DNA of 7,717 nt. Source: Gammaproteobacteria bacterium (GTDB taxonomy: Bacteria > Pseudomonadota > Gammaproteobacteria > Arenicellales > JAHEKD01). Positions 1 through 5,722 of the stretch are shown one piece after another. Location: positions 1 through 7,717 of the forward strand of contig JAHEKD010000103.1 in assembly GCA_024638545.1 (NCBI GenBank). The letters are read 5' to 3'. The translations under genes were made by a program, and so were the position numbers. Under the pieces are notes generated by a model. It saw only the letters and a program-made list of their open reading frames with translations, was not told where the DNA came from and ran no database searches. Within the stretch, counting starts at the first letter, position 1; every line of letters starts with the position of its first letter.

Positions 1-1
1 A

Positions 2-295
2 TTTGAACAATTTGCCAATTTGCCGGTTACATTCAGTGTTGATTCCACACCGCTGCTGCTTATTATTCAAACCGGCATTATTGGCTGTGCGCTACTTTAC
101 ACACTGATGCTAATGGCTCTAATCAGGGATAAAGACAGGCGATCGGCTTACATTTGTTTTATCCTCTGTAGCCTCACAATTAACATTATTGAAGTCTTCC
201 CACTCAATATCGTGCTCGCTCTGTTACTGTCTTCAAGCCTGATCCCAAAGGCTCAAAACGGTATTTCCGTAATACCGAAAACGCAGTCAGGATAG
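2..295 (+). CDS. C-terminal part of an integral membrane protein, possibly O-antigen polymerase/ligase-like (5' partial)
   Basis: The frame is open from the left edge (first full codon at 2) to a TAG at 293-295, so this is the C-terminal end of a longer protein; the internal TTG at 20 is not a credible start. About 97 residues remain. Two hydrophobic segments can be seen: one begins near TPLLLIIQTGIIG and runs through LLYTLMLMALI, and the second covers YICFILCSLTINIIEVFPLNIVLALLL. A short basic loop (RDKDRRS) separates them. The pattern of a helix carrying QTGIIG followed by a short basic loop recalls the last helices of Wzy/WaaL-type polysaccharide polymerases, but this is inference from a fragment. 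The soluble tail carries a degenerate duplicated string, IPKAQNG then IPKTQSG, 10 residues apart. I cannot name the gene, and other polytopic proteins would fit. Confidence 0.5.
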   Translation, partial: FEQFANLPVTFSVDSTPLLLIIQTGIIGCALLYTLMLMALIRDKDRRSAYICFILCSLTINIIEVFPLNIVLALLLSSSLIPKAQNGISVIPKTQSG

Positions 296-582
296 CCTGG
301 GTTCGAATCAAAACTCACATACGCAGACACGCAGATTGGGATTCCCTGGAAAACACCGGAAATTTGGTTTCGTCACGCTCGATGCAGTCACTAAACTGAA
401 TTACATCGTCAGCAGGTACATCAGCCGCGTTAAATTTAAACTTTAATATTTTTACTTTACTTAAAATAAACCAGCATCTAATCCCTAGTTTCCATTATTT
501 TTTTGCAAGTATTATCAATTCGAAGTGTTTTATAGACTTGATCATGGATTCCCTTAATAGGTATTATATACTTATGAATAAG
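296..582. other. AT-rich intergenic stretch upstream of yqgE
   Basis: This stretch of about 290 bp holds no convincing gene. One frame stays open across the end of the upstream gene to a TGA at 397-399, but it has no start with a ribosome binding site and resembles no family I know. From about 430 the DNA becomes strongly AT-rich, as expected for a promoter region. A near-complete tRNA T-loop string at 300-309 has no matching stem. I see no factor-independent terminator for the upstream gene on the + strand. Confidence 0.5.
538..567 (+). promoter_or_regulatory. Candidate sigma-70 promoter for yqgE
   Basis: TTGATC at 538-543 and TATTAT at 562-567 are separated by 18 nt, each close to the -35 and -10 consensus. 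Transcription would start near 574, only about nine nt before the favoured yqgE start at 583, which would leave a very short leader. This is a pattern match in AT-rich DNA and could be chance; a promoter further upstream is also possible. Confidence 0.25.
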
Positions 583-1134
583 ATGAGCAGTCTGACTAAC
601 CAGTTTCTAATAGCAATGCCGTCGCTGGAAGATAATAATTTCTCGCGCAGCGTCACATTAATATGTGAACACAATGAAGATGGTGCGCTGGGTATTGTCG
701 TCAATCGACCCACGAACCTGTCTTTAGCTGAGATATTCATTCAGCTCGACCTGGAACAAAAAGGCATTGATGAGACTGACCAGGTTCATTTCGGTGGCCC
801 GGTGCAATCAGAACGAGGGCTGGTGCTCCATGAGGGCATCGGCAGCTGGGAATACACATTATCCATCACCGACAACCTCGGCTTAACATCCTCTAAAGAC
901 ATACTGAACGCGCTCGCCAATGGCCAGGGCCCACGATCTTTTTTGTTTGCACTGGGTTACGCAGGATGGTCAGGCGGGCAACTCGAAGCGGAAATCCAGG
1001 AAAATTCCTGGCTGATTGTGCCTGCAAATCGGGAAATTCTGTTTGAGACACCGGTTGATCAACGCTGGAACAAGGCCGCCGCCATGGCGGGTATAGACAT
1101 TACAAAAATATCATCACAAATTGGCCATGCTTAG
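583..1134 (+). CDS. yqgE: YqgE/AlgH family protein (DUF179)
   Basis: The product has 183 residues from the ATG at 583, against about 187 in E. coli YqgE. The family signature is clear: FLIAMP at residues 8-13, then SRSVTLICEHNEDGALGIVVNRP at about 21-43, a GGPVQSERGLVLH block in the middle, and near the end LFALGYAGWSGGQLEAEI followed by NSWLIVPA. Family members are soluble and of poorly defined function; the AlgH name comes from a reported link to alginate regulation in Pseudomonas. The start at 583 gives MSSLTNQFLIAMP, the usual short lead before FLIAMP. ATG codons at 574 and 544 and a TTG at 538 are in frame but would add atypical N-terminal residues, and none has a strong Shine-Dalgarno. 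The gene sits just upstream of ruvX, its usual partner in Gammaproteobacteria, which supports the call. Confidence 0.93.
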   Translation: MSSLTNQFLIAMPSLEDNNFSRSVTLICEHNEDGALGIVVNRPTNLSLAEIFIQLDLEQKGIDETDQVHFGGPVQSERGLVLHEGIGSWEYTLSITDNLGLTSSKDILNALANGQGPRSFLFALGYAGWSGGQLEAEIQENSWLIVPANREILFETPVDQRWNKAAAMAGIDITKISSQIGHA

Positions 1135-1151
1135 GGTCGGTTGCGCTAATT

Positions 1152-1181
1152 TTGAACTCGACAGGGTCCTGTTGTTTTAAT
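1152..1181 (+). promoter_or_regulatory. Candidate promoter (with spacer hairpin) upstream of ruvX-pyr genes
   Basis: TTGAAC at 1152-1157 and TTTAAT at 1176-1181 are 18 nt apart and match the -35 and -10 consensus moderately well. A 6-bp inverted repeat (CGACAG 1159-1164 with CTGTTG 1169-1174, one G-T pair) lies in the spacer and is followed by TTTT, so the same bases could instead be a weak terminator behind yqgE. The 73-nt gap between yqgE and ruvX is the only sizeable gap in the forward gene run, so an internal promoter or partial terminator here is plausible. Pattern evidence only. Confidence 0.3.
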
Positions 1182-1207
1182 TTCTCTGTTTTTTAATAAC
1201 ATCAAAG

Positions 1208-1651
1208 GTGGCTGAAACGGTGCAGACAATATTGTGTTTCGACTATGGTCACAAAAAAATCGGCCTTGCTGTGGGCAACGACTCATTGAAAACTGCACAG
1301 GCGTTAATGACGGTTCGCTGCAATAACGGCATGCCTGACTGGACGCAGATAGATAAATTAATCAACGAGTGGGAACCGGATTTACTCTTACTCGGACTGC
1401 CGTTGAATATGGACGGCACGGAAAGTCACTTCTCAAAACAGGCAAGGCGATTCGGTAAACTGCTGGAAAGTCGCTATAATTTAAACGTGAGGCATGAAGA
1501 TGAGCGTTTAAGTTCAAGCGCAGCCGATAATTTAATACGTCATTCACTGGGCACCAAACAGGGACTAACAAAAAAACTTCAGTCAAGGCGCGACCCGGTT
1601 GCGGCCCGATTAATTCTTGAGAGCTATTTCACTCGATATGCACAAAACTAA
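1208..1651 (+). CDS. ruvX: RuvX/YqgF family putative pre-16S rRNA nuclease
   Basis: The 147-residue product is an RNase H-fold protein of the YqgF/RuvX family (E. coli YqgF 138 residues), linked in E. coli to maturation of the 16S rRNA 5' end and named as a putative Holliday junction resolvase. Visible motifs: FDYG at residues 11-14 with the first catalytic Asp (D12), GLAVG at 19-23, GLPLNMDGTE at 63-72, HEDERLSS at 96-103 with the second acidic site, and RRDPVAARLILE near 127-137 with D129 as the likely third acid. Conserved D12 and the DER block suggest an active protein. The start is GTG at 1208; another in-frame GTG at 1220 would give a slightly shorter protein and neither has a strong Shine-Dalgarno. 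The 3' end overlaps the proposed pyrR start by 14 nt, pointing to translational coupling. Confidence 0.93.
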   Translation: MAETVQTILCFDYGHKKIGLAVGNDSLKTAQALMTVRCNNGMPDWTQIDKLINEWEPDLLLLGLPLNMDGTESHFSKQARRFGKLLESRYNLNVRHEDERLSSSAADNLIRHSLGTKQGLTKKLQSRRDPVAARLILESYFTRYAQN

Positions 1652-2132
1652 TGTAAATGCGCTGCTTGATAAAATGGCGCAAGATATCGCAAACAGGCAC
1701 TTGAACAAGCCACTACTGATCGGTATACATACCGGTGGTGTCTGGCTGGCTAATGAATTGCATGAACGCCTCGAACTTCAGGATCCGGTTAATACGATAG
1801 ACATCACTTTTTATCGTGATGATTATCAGAAAGTCGGGTTACAGCCAAACGTAAAAGGCTCACACTTGCCGTCAGACATGCACCATCGGGATGTCATCCT
1901 GGTTGATGACGTACTGTACACGGGTCGCACTATTCGCGCTGCGATGAATGAAATATTTGACTATGCAAGGCCCGACTCAATCACGCTTGTTGTCCTGGTC
2001 GATCGCGGTGGCCGTGAATTGCCCATTCAGGCCGACGTGGTCGGAGAGAAAATTGAACTAAGCGCCAATCAGCACATAAAACTAAAGGGTCCTGATGAAT
2101 TAACACTACAAATTACTACCGCTGAAACATAA
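1638..2132 (+). CDS. pyrR: PyrR: pyrimidine operon regulator / uracil phosphoribosyltransferase homologue
   Basis: The 164-residue protein is a type I phosphoribosyltransferase-fold member of the PyrR family. The PRPP-binding motif VILVDDVLYTGRT is at residues 86-98, with IGIHTGGVWLA near 28-38, DITFYRDD at 55-62 and VDRGGRELPI at 121-130, all family hallmarks. In Gram-positive bacteria PyrR binds pyr mRNA and causes attenuation when UMP is high, and it also has uracil phosphoribosyltransferase activity. The regulatory role in Gammaproteobacteria is less clear, and I see no classical PyrR binding loop or antiterminator ahead of the pyr genes here. The ATG at 1638 was chosen because it gives the usual short N-terminus; a TTG at 1617 in frame would add seven residues without a good Shine-Dalgarno. 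It overlaps ruvX by 14 nt and is followed by pyrB after 23 nt. Confidence 0.95.
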   Translation: MHKTNVNALLDKMAQDIANRHLNKPLLIGIHTGGVWLANELHERLELQDPVNTIDITFYRDDYQKVGLQPNVKGSHLPSDMHHRDVILVDDVLYTGRTIRAAMNEIFDYARPDSITLVVLVDRGGRELPIQADVVGEKIELSANQHIKLKGPDELTLQITTAET

Positions 2133-2134
2133 GT

Positions 2135-2153
2135 CTGATATAGAATCAGGTTT
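2135..2153 (+). promoter_or_regulatory. Small inverted repeat covering the pyrB ribosome binding site
   Basis: CTGAT at 2135-2139 and ATCAG at 2145-2149 can form a 5-bp hairpin with a 5-nt loop. The right arm contains most of the only Shine-Dalgarno-like string before pyrB (AGG at 2148-2150, five nt before the ATG at 2156). If the hairpin forms it would mask that site. Five pairs is weak and could be chance. Confidence 0.2.
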
Positions 2154-2155
2154 TA

Positions 2156-3115
2156 ATGAACTTCACCGATATTCAGTTCGACAACAAAGGCCGGCTCAGG
2201 CATTTCCTCACTATTGAAGACATTCCCAGGGACACCCTGATCCAGATTCTGGACACCGCAGAGTCGTTTATCAGTTTTGGCCAGAGAGAGATACGCAAGG
2301 CGCCGCTGCTCAGAGGCAAAACAGTTGTAAATCTGTTCTTTGAACCCAGCACACGCACACGCACTACCTTTGAAATTGCTGCAAAAAGGCTCTCGGCCGA
2401 TGTTATCAATCTCGATGCAAAAAGAATGTCAACCATAAAAGGCGAGACCTTGCTGGATACTGTTTCTACAATTGAAGCGATGAAAACCGACATGTTCGTC
2501 GTGCGAGATGCTGCCAGTGGGTCAGCCTTTCTCATCGCACAACATGTTTCTCCCGAAGTGCGAATAATTAATGCCGGCGATGGCCGCCATGCACATCCGA
2601 CACAGGCGATGCTGGATATGTTTACAATACGTCAGTATAAAAAAGAATTTGCAGATCTTTCAGTGGCAATCGTGGGTGATATTCTGCATTCAAGAGTTGC
2701 GAGATCGCAAATACATGCCCTCAAAATACTCGGTGTTAAGGACATCAGAGTGGTCGGCCCAAAGACCCTGATACCCACCGCCATTGAAAAACTGGGTGCC
2801 AGCTCTTACCATCGCCTCGAAACAGGCATCGAAAATGTTGACGTGGTCATGATGTTGCGACTGCAGCTGGAGCGAATGGAAGGCCAGCTGATACCCAGCG
2901 AACAGGAATATTTCCATCTCTACGGGTTGACTGAGGAAAAATTAAAGCTTGCTAAAGATGACGTCATAGTCATGCACCCCGGACCCATGAATCGCGGTCT
3001 TGAAATTGCGTCCTCTGTTGCAGACGGCGAACACTCGGTTATTCTTGCTCAAGTAACTAACGGGATAGCCATACGCATGTCAGTGATGGCTACGATTATG
3101 GGAGGCAGCAGGTAA
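2156..3115 (+). CDS. pyrB: Aspartate carbamoyltransferase catalytic subunit
   Basis: PyrB joins carbamoyl phosphate and aspartate to make carbamoyl aspartate, the committed step of pyrimidine synthesis, in the cytoplasm. The 319-residue protein has the N-terminal carbamoyl phosphate domain with [13 protein letters not shown] at residues 61-73 (the STRTRT loop at 65-70), the mobile-loop lysine in KGETLLDT (K95), HPTQ at 147-150, the start of the aspartate domain at [15 protein letters not shown], the aspartate-binding RLQLER near 235-240 and MHPGPMNRG at 273-281. All key binding residues appear intact. No pyrI regulatory subunit is present; the next gene is a degenerate dihydroorotase, the arrangement of class A (Pseudomonas-type) aspartate transcarbamoylase, a dodecamer of PyrB and PyrC'. 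It starts with ATG, 23 nt after pyrR. Confidence 0.97.
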   Translation: MNFTDIQFDNKGRLRHFLTIEDIPRDTLIQILDTAESFISFGQREIRKAPLLRGKTVVNLFFEPSTRTRTTFEIAAKRLSADVINLDAKRMSTIKGETLLDTVSTIEAMKTDMFVVRDAASGSAFLIAQHVSPEVRIINAGDGRHAHPTQAMLDMFTIRQYKKEFADLSVAIVGDILHSRVARSQIHALKILGVKDIRVVGPKTLIPTAIEKLGASSYHRLETGIENVDVVMMLRLQLERMEGQLIPSEQEYFHLYGLTEEKLKLAKDDVIVMHPGPMNRGLEIASSVADGEHSVILAQVTNGIAIRMSVMATIMGGSR

Positions 3116-3116
3116 T

Positions 3117-4403
3117 TTGTCGGATCATCCAAAAATTGCGATTAAAAGTGGCCGCCTGGTAGACCCAAAAAACCAAATTGACGCGGCCACGGATCTATTT
3201 ATTGCGGAATCAAACATCATCGCAATCGGTGAAATGCCTGATGGTTTCGATCCTGATATAACCATAGATGCCAGTGAAAAAATTGTCTGCCCGGGCCTGG
3301 TCGATCTGCGTGCCCGCATGCGCGAACCCGGCCTTGAAAAAAAAGCGACTATCAAATCAGAAACACTGGCGGCGGTAAAAGGCGGGATTACAACAATTAT
3401 ATGCCCACCGGATACGAAACCCGTCATCGATACACCCGCCATGGCACAAATGCTGCAACAGCGGGCCTGGCAAACAGGACGGACTTTCATCCACCCTTTG
3501 GGTGCCCTGACGCAGGGCTTAAAAGGCGAAAAACTCACGGACATGTGGGCACTTGCAAATTCTGGCTGTGTGGGCATGAGTAATGCACTATCCCCGATTA
3601 CCAATTCGCTGGTGATGCGACGTGCAATGCAGTATGCCTCGACGTTTGACATCCCTGTATTTCTGCATTCCCAGGATCCCTGGCTGACCGGCAACGGTGT
3701 TGTTCACGAGGGATTTGTCAGCACGGAACTTGGGTTACCCTCAGTACCTGAGGCCGCTGAAACGGTCGGCGTCGCTCGTGACCTGGCACTGATTGAAACC
3801 ACCGGCGCGACTGCACATTTGTGCCAGCTTTCCAGCGGAAGGGCAATATCGATGCTGGCCGAGGCGCAGGACAAAGGCGTTAAGGTGACAGCCGACGTGA
3901 CTGCACACCATCTGCACCTGAGCGAGCACGATGTTGGCCTGTTTAACACGCTTTGCCATGTTCAGCCACCTTTACGCGGCAAGCAGGATCGGCGCGCACT
4001 TCGCGATGCACTTAAAAATGGTGTTATTACCGCAATATGCTCAGACCATCAGCCTCACGGTAACGATGCCAAACTGTTACCGTTCAGTGAATCAGAACCT
4101 GGCATCTCCGGCCTGGAGACACTGCTGTCGCTGACCTTAAAACTGGTCGAGGAAAACGAACTTTCGTTAACTCAGGCTATCGGGCTGATTACAGCAGGTC
4201 CGGCTGATATTGCCGGTATTGACGCTGGACATTTATCCGTTAATGCGCGCGCAGATGTATGTATCTTTGATCCCGTTCAGGAGTGGGTTGTTACCAGCGA
4301 CAGCCTGGTCAGCCGGGGCAAAAACACACCTTTCATGAATCAGCGATTTAAAAACAAGGTGACTGCGACCATAATCGGCGGTGAAATCGTCTACACTGCA
4401 TAG
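3117..4403 (+). CDS. pyrC: Dihydroorotase-like protein PyrC' (probably inactive, partner of PyrB)
   Basis: The 428-residue protein is an amidohydrolase-fold member of the type I dihydroorotase family. In active enzymes the first metal site is an HxH inside a DxHxHxREPG context; here the string is VDLRARMREPG (residues 62-72), so both histidines are replaced by R65 and R67. Other metal-site elements persist: H184 in FLHSQD, H234 in TAHLCQLSSG, the VTAHHLHLSE block at 261-270 and SDHQPH at 309-314. Loss of the HxH is known for Pseudomonas PyrC', which is needed for PyrB assembly rather than catalysis; a similar role here is inference from that family and from adjacency to pyrB. A separate active pyrC should then exist elsewhere in the genome. 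The start is a TTG at 3117, one nt after the pyrB stop, behind the GGAGG string at 3101-3105. This suggests translational coupling and a matched PyrB:PyrC' ratio. Confidence 0.93.
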   Translation: MSDHPKIAIKSGRLVDPKNQIDAATDLFIAESNIIAIGEMPDGFDPDITIDASEKIVCPGLVDLRARMREPGLEKKATIKSETLAAVKGGITTIICPPDTKPVIDTPAMAQMLQQRAWQTGRTFIHPLGALTQGLKGEKLTDMWALANSGCVGMSNALSPITNSLVMRRAMQYASTFDIPVFLHSQDPWLTGNGVVHEGFVSTELGLPSVPEAAETVGVARDLALIETTGATAHLCQLSSGRAISMLAEAQDKGVKVTADVTAHHLHLSEHDVGLFNTLCHVQPPLRGKQDRRALRDALKNGVITAICSDHQPHGNDAKLLPFSESEPGISGLETLLSLTLKLVEENELSLTQAIGLITAGPADIAGIDAGHLSVNARADVCIFDPVQEWVVTSDSLVSRGKNTPFMNQRFKNKVTATIIGGEIVYTA

Positions 4404-4406
4404 CTG

Positions 4407-4426
4407 TGTCCCCGGAATTACCCAGG
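4407..4426 (+). other. Candidate guide segment of the orphan omega-RNA-like element
   Basis: In HEARO/IscB/IsrB RNAs the guide lies directly 5' of the structured scaffold and comes from flanking DNA. If the scaffold begins at the closing stem (4427), the roughly 20 nt before it would be the guide. This stretch begins just after the pyrC' stop codon and contains TGTCCCCGGAATTA, a string that feels reminiscent of short dispersed repeats or element ends in gammaproteobacterial genomes; that is a weak recollection. The assignment depends entirely on the family call for the neighbouring RNA. Confidence 0.25.
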
Positions 4427-4641
4427 CTAGCAGTGTCTCGGACTTCGTAGCGAGACGGTTAAAGGATGCGGCCTGTATGGGTTTTACGACCCAAGGCCGG
4501 CATTATGTTATCAGCATATGTGCCGGCACAAGGGCCCGCAGGCATCGTTGACACGATGTCGAGGACCCTGACCGAGTAAAATGCCCACAGGGCGTGGCAA
4601 GGCACCGTCGCAGTAGTAGGGTGGTGAGAAATGCGGGCTAG
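4427..4641 (+). ncRNA. Orphan structured RNA, HEARO/omega-RNA-like (IscB/IsrB guide RNA scaffold candidate)
   Basis: This stretch between convergent genes is full of paired arms. CTAGC 4427-4431 pairs with GCTAG 4637-4641 and would close the whole 215-nt unit. Inside: GTCTCG 4435-4440 with CGAGAC 4451-4456; CGGCCT and TGGGT (4469-4474, 4478-4482) with ACCCA and AGGCCG (4489-4499); GCCGGCA 4496-4502 with TGCCGGC 4521-4527, which competes with the previous arm; GGCATCGT 4541-4548 with ACGATGTC 4553-4560 (loop TGAC), enclosed by AGGG 4531-4534 and CCCT 4566-4569; GCCC 4583-4586 with GGGC 4590-4593; CACC 4603-4606 with GGTG near 4620-4626. Unpaired strings such as GGTTAAAG after the first hairpin, AAGGCCGG, GTAAAATGCCCACA and GTAGTAGGGTGGTGAG match my recollection of the HEARO/omega-RNA consensus. 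Structure is seen; the family is recalled, not searched. No IscB, IsrB, TnpB or TnpA gene is present. It would be transcribed as the 3' tail of the pyr operon, since no terminator precedes it. Confidence 0.5.
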
Positions 4642-5633
4642 AGATTCCAGACCTGGCCAAAATCGGGCAACTGCACAGCATGTTTTCCTACCAGCTTCCT
4701 TTCCTTTCCCGGTCGCCATAGGGGATTAGAGTGGTTAAGGTGAATCAGCCAGGTTTGAAACGGCTGGTCCCTGATAAATTCCAGCGTCTGAGTGACCAGG
4801 GGATGAGGAATTTCCCTTAAATTTCTGCCCGGCAGCTCATCATCACTAAAAAATGTAGCATCAAGCAGGGCATAATCATTGGCATTTAAATATTCAGACA
4901 GGTTTAGTCTCTGCCAGCTGTCAATATCAGGACAATAGAATAACGATCTTTGTGGACCGGATAACAGCATCGCATAAGTATTACTAAATTCTGATCGATG
5001 TTCTACGGCAACAGGCGTAATGACGATATCTTTTGAAATAATGAGCTGATCGTTGTCACGCAAAGTTTTTAATTCAATATTGTTTAGCTCTATAAGAGCT
5101 GACCAAGGTCCATTGTTGCTTAAATAGGCCTGCATGGAGATCGAGGCATAGACAGGAAGCGCTTTTGCTGACATCGCCTCACGGCCAAGATACATCAGGC
5201 CGGCATAGTGACCGATATGGGCATGCGTAAGCAAGATTCCGCAAAACCTGTAGTCCGGGTAACGTCGTTTCAGCCAGTTAAGCTGCTCCGGAAATCGAGG
5301 CGTGGCATCAATCATCCAGAATTTACCAGCGTTATTGTCGACAATAGCAAGGCAAACCGGCCACCCGGAATTGGTCCTGATCGTGAGACAATTTTCGCAT
5401 TGGCAAGCGACCTGCGGCACGCCCGCATCCTGCGCTACTCCAAGTAAGGTCGCAAAGACTGATGCTAAATCCGCCATTGATGCCTGACTTGTGATTTGTA
5501 GCGGTATAAACTTGCCATAATGAAACACTAACAGAATCCGGAGCACAAGTCCGGGTGAATTCAGTTGATGTTTAGAACGGTCAATATCAAGTGGCTGCAC
5601 GCGTTCAGGTCTGAGCGAGCGCACGGTTTGCAA
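4638..5633 (-). CDS. PqqB-like metallo-beta-lactamase-fold hydrolase
   Basis: The product has 331 residues from the TTG at 5633, or 279 from the ATG at 5477. The fold core starts at FATLLGVAQDAGVPQ (residues 60-74), followed by a cysteine motif CQCENC (C77, C79, C82) as in PqqB relatives, LLTHAHIGHYAGL at 134-146 (metal-site HAHIGH with Gly in place of the usual Asp, as I recall for this PqqB-like subgroup), VEHR at 210-213, CPDID at 234-238, LLDATFFSDDELPGR at 256-270 and HLNHSNP at 298-304. PqqB itself acts in PQQ cofactor synthesis, but this subgroup often occurs without other pqq genes, and none is seen here, so the substrate is unknown. The TTG at 5633 is kept because AGGAG lies eight nt before it and a perfect TATAAT lies further upstream. 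Family similarity begins only near residue 53, so 5477 is a real alternative. The stop codon lies inside the closing stem of the RNA element. Confidence 0.85.
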   Translation of the reverse strand: MQTVRSLRPERVQPLDIDRSKHQLNSPGLVLRILLVFHYGKFIPLQITSQASMADLASVFATLLGVAQDAGVPQVACQCENCLTIRTNSGWPVCLAIVDNNAGKFWMIDATPRFPEQLNWLKRRYPDYRFCGILLTHAHIGHYAGLMYLGREAMSAKALPVYASISMQAYLSNNGPWSALIELNNIELKTLRDNDQLIISKDIVITPVAVEHRSEFSNTYAMLLSGPQRSLFYCPDIDSWQRLNLSEYLNANDYALLDATFFSDDELPGRNLREIPHPLVTQTLEFIRDQPFQTWLIHLNHSNPLWRPGKERKLVGKHAVQLPDFGQVWNL

Positions 5634-5668
5634 GGTCCACGCTCCTGCAATGTTCGCCTGAATTGATT

Positions 5669-5674
5669 ATTATA
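5669..5674 (-). promoter_or_regulatory. Candidate -10 box for the PqqB-like gene
   Basis: The reverse strand reads a perfect TATAAT here, about 36 nt before the TTG at 5633 and upstream of the AGGAG string. The best -35 (CTTATA, 16 nt further upstream) is poor. Transcription would begin near 5662. The position favours the longer reading of the gene. The opposite strand of this same gap must also carry the yggS promoter, for which I see no clear box. Confidence 0.35.
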
Positions 5675-5722
5675 AATGCACTGAACAAGTTATAAGGTAT
5701 ATTGAGGTTTCCAGAGAGTAAA

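Noticed and set aside
259..277. Hairpin at the end of the upstream membrane protein as its terminator
   Set aside because: On the coding strand it is followed by AAAAC, not a T-run, and it lies before the stop codon; only the reverse strand shows TTTT.
300..309. tRNA T-loop-like string GGTTCGAATC, possible tRNA remnant or attachment site
   Set aside because: The flanks do not pair as a T-stem, there is no acceptor, anticodon or CCA context, and no direct repeat of it elsewhere in the window.
3125..3694. Long reverse-strand open frame inside pyrC'
   Set aside because: It is a shadow of a gene with clear family motifs in the forward frame; the reverse translation shows no known domain.
4404..4641. 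RNase P RNA, tmRNA, SRP RNA, or group I/II intron in the gap
   Set aside because: None of the hallmark strings is present: no GAGGAAAGTCC-type P RNA core, no SRP tetraloop helix, no tRNA-like tmRNA ends, and no intron domain V or GTGYG boundary that I can recognise.
4404..4641. Simple bidirectional terminator or REP repeats between convergent genes
   Set aside because: The hairpins differ from each other, are not followed by T-runs on either strand, and are nested within one closing stem, which fits a single structured RNA better.
4459..4719. 86-residue reverse-strand open frame across the structured gap
   Set aside because: It overlaps the PqqB-like gene in another frame, has no recognisable motifs, and its sequence is better explained by RNA stems.
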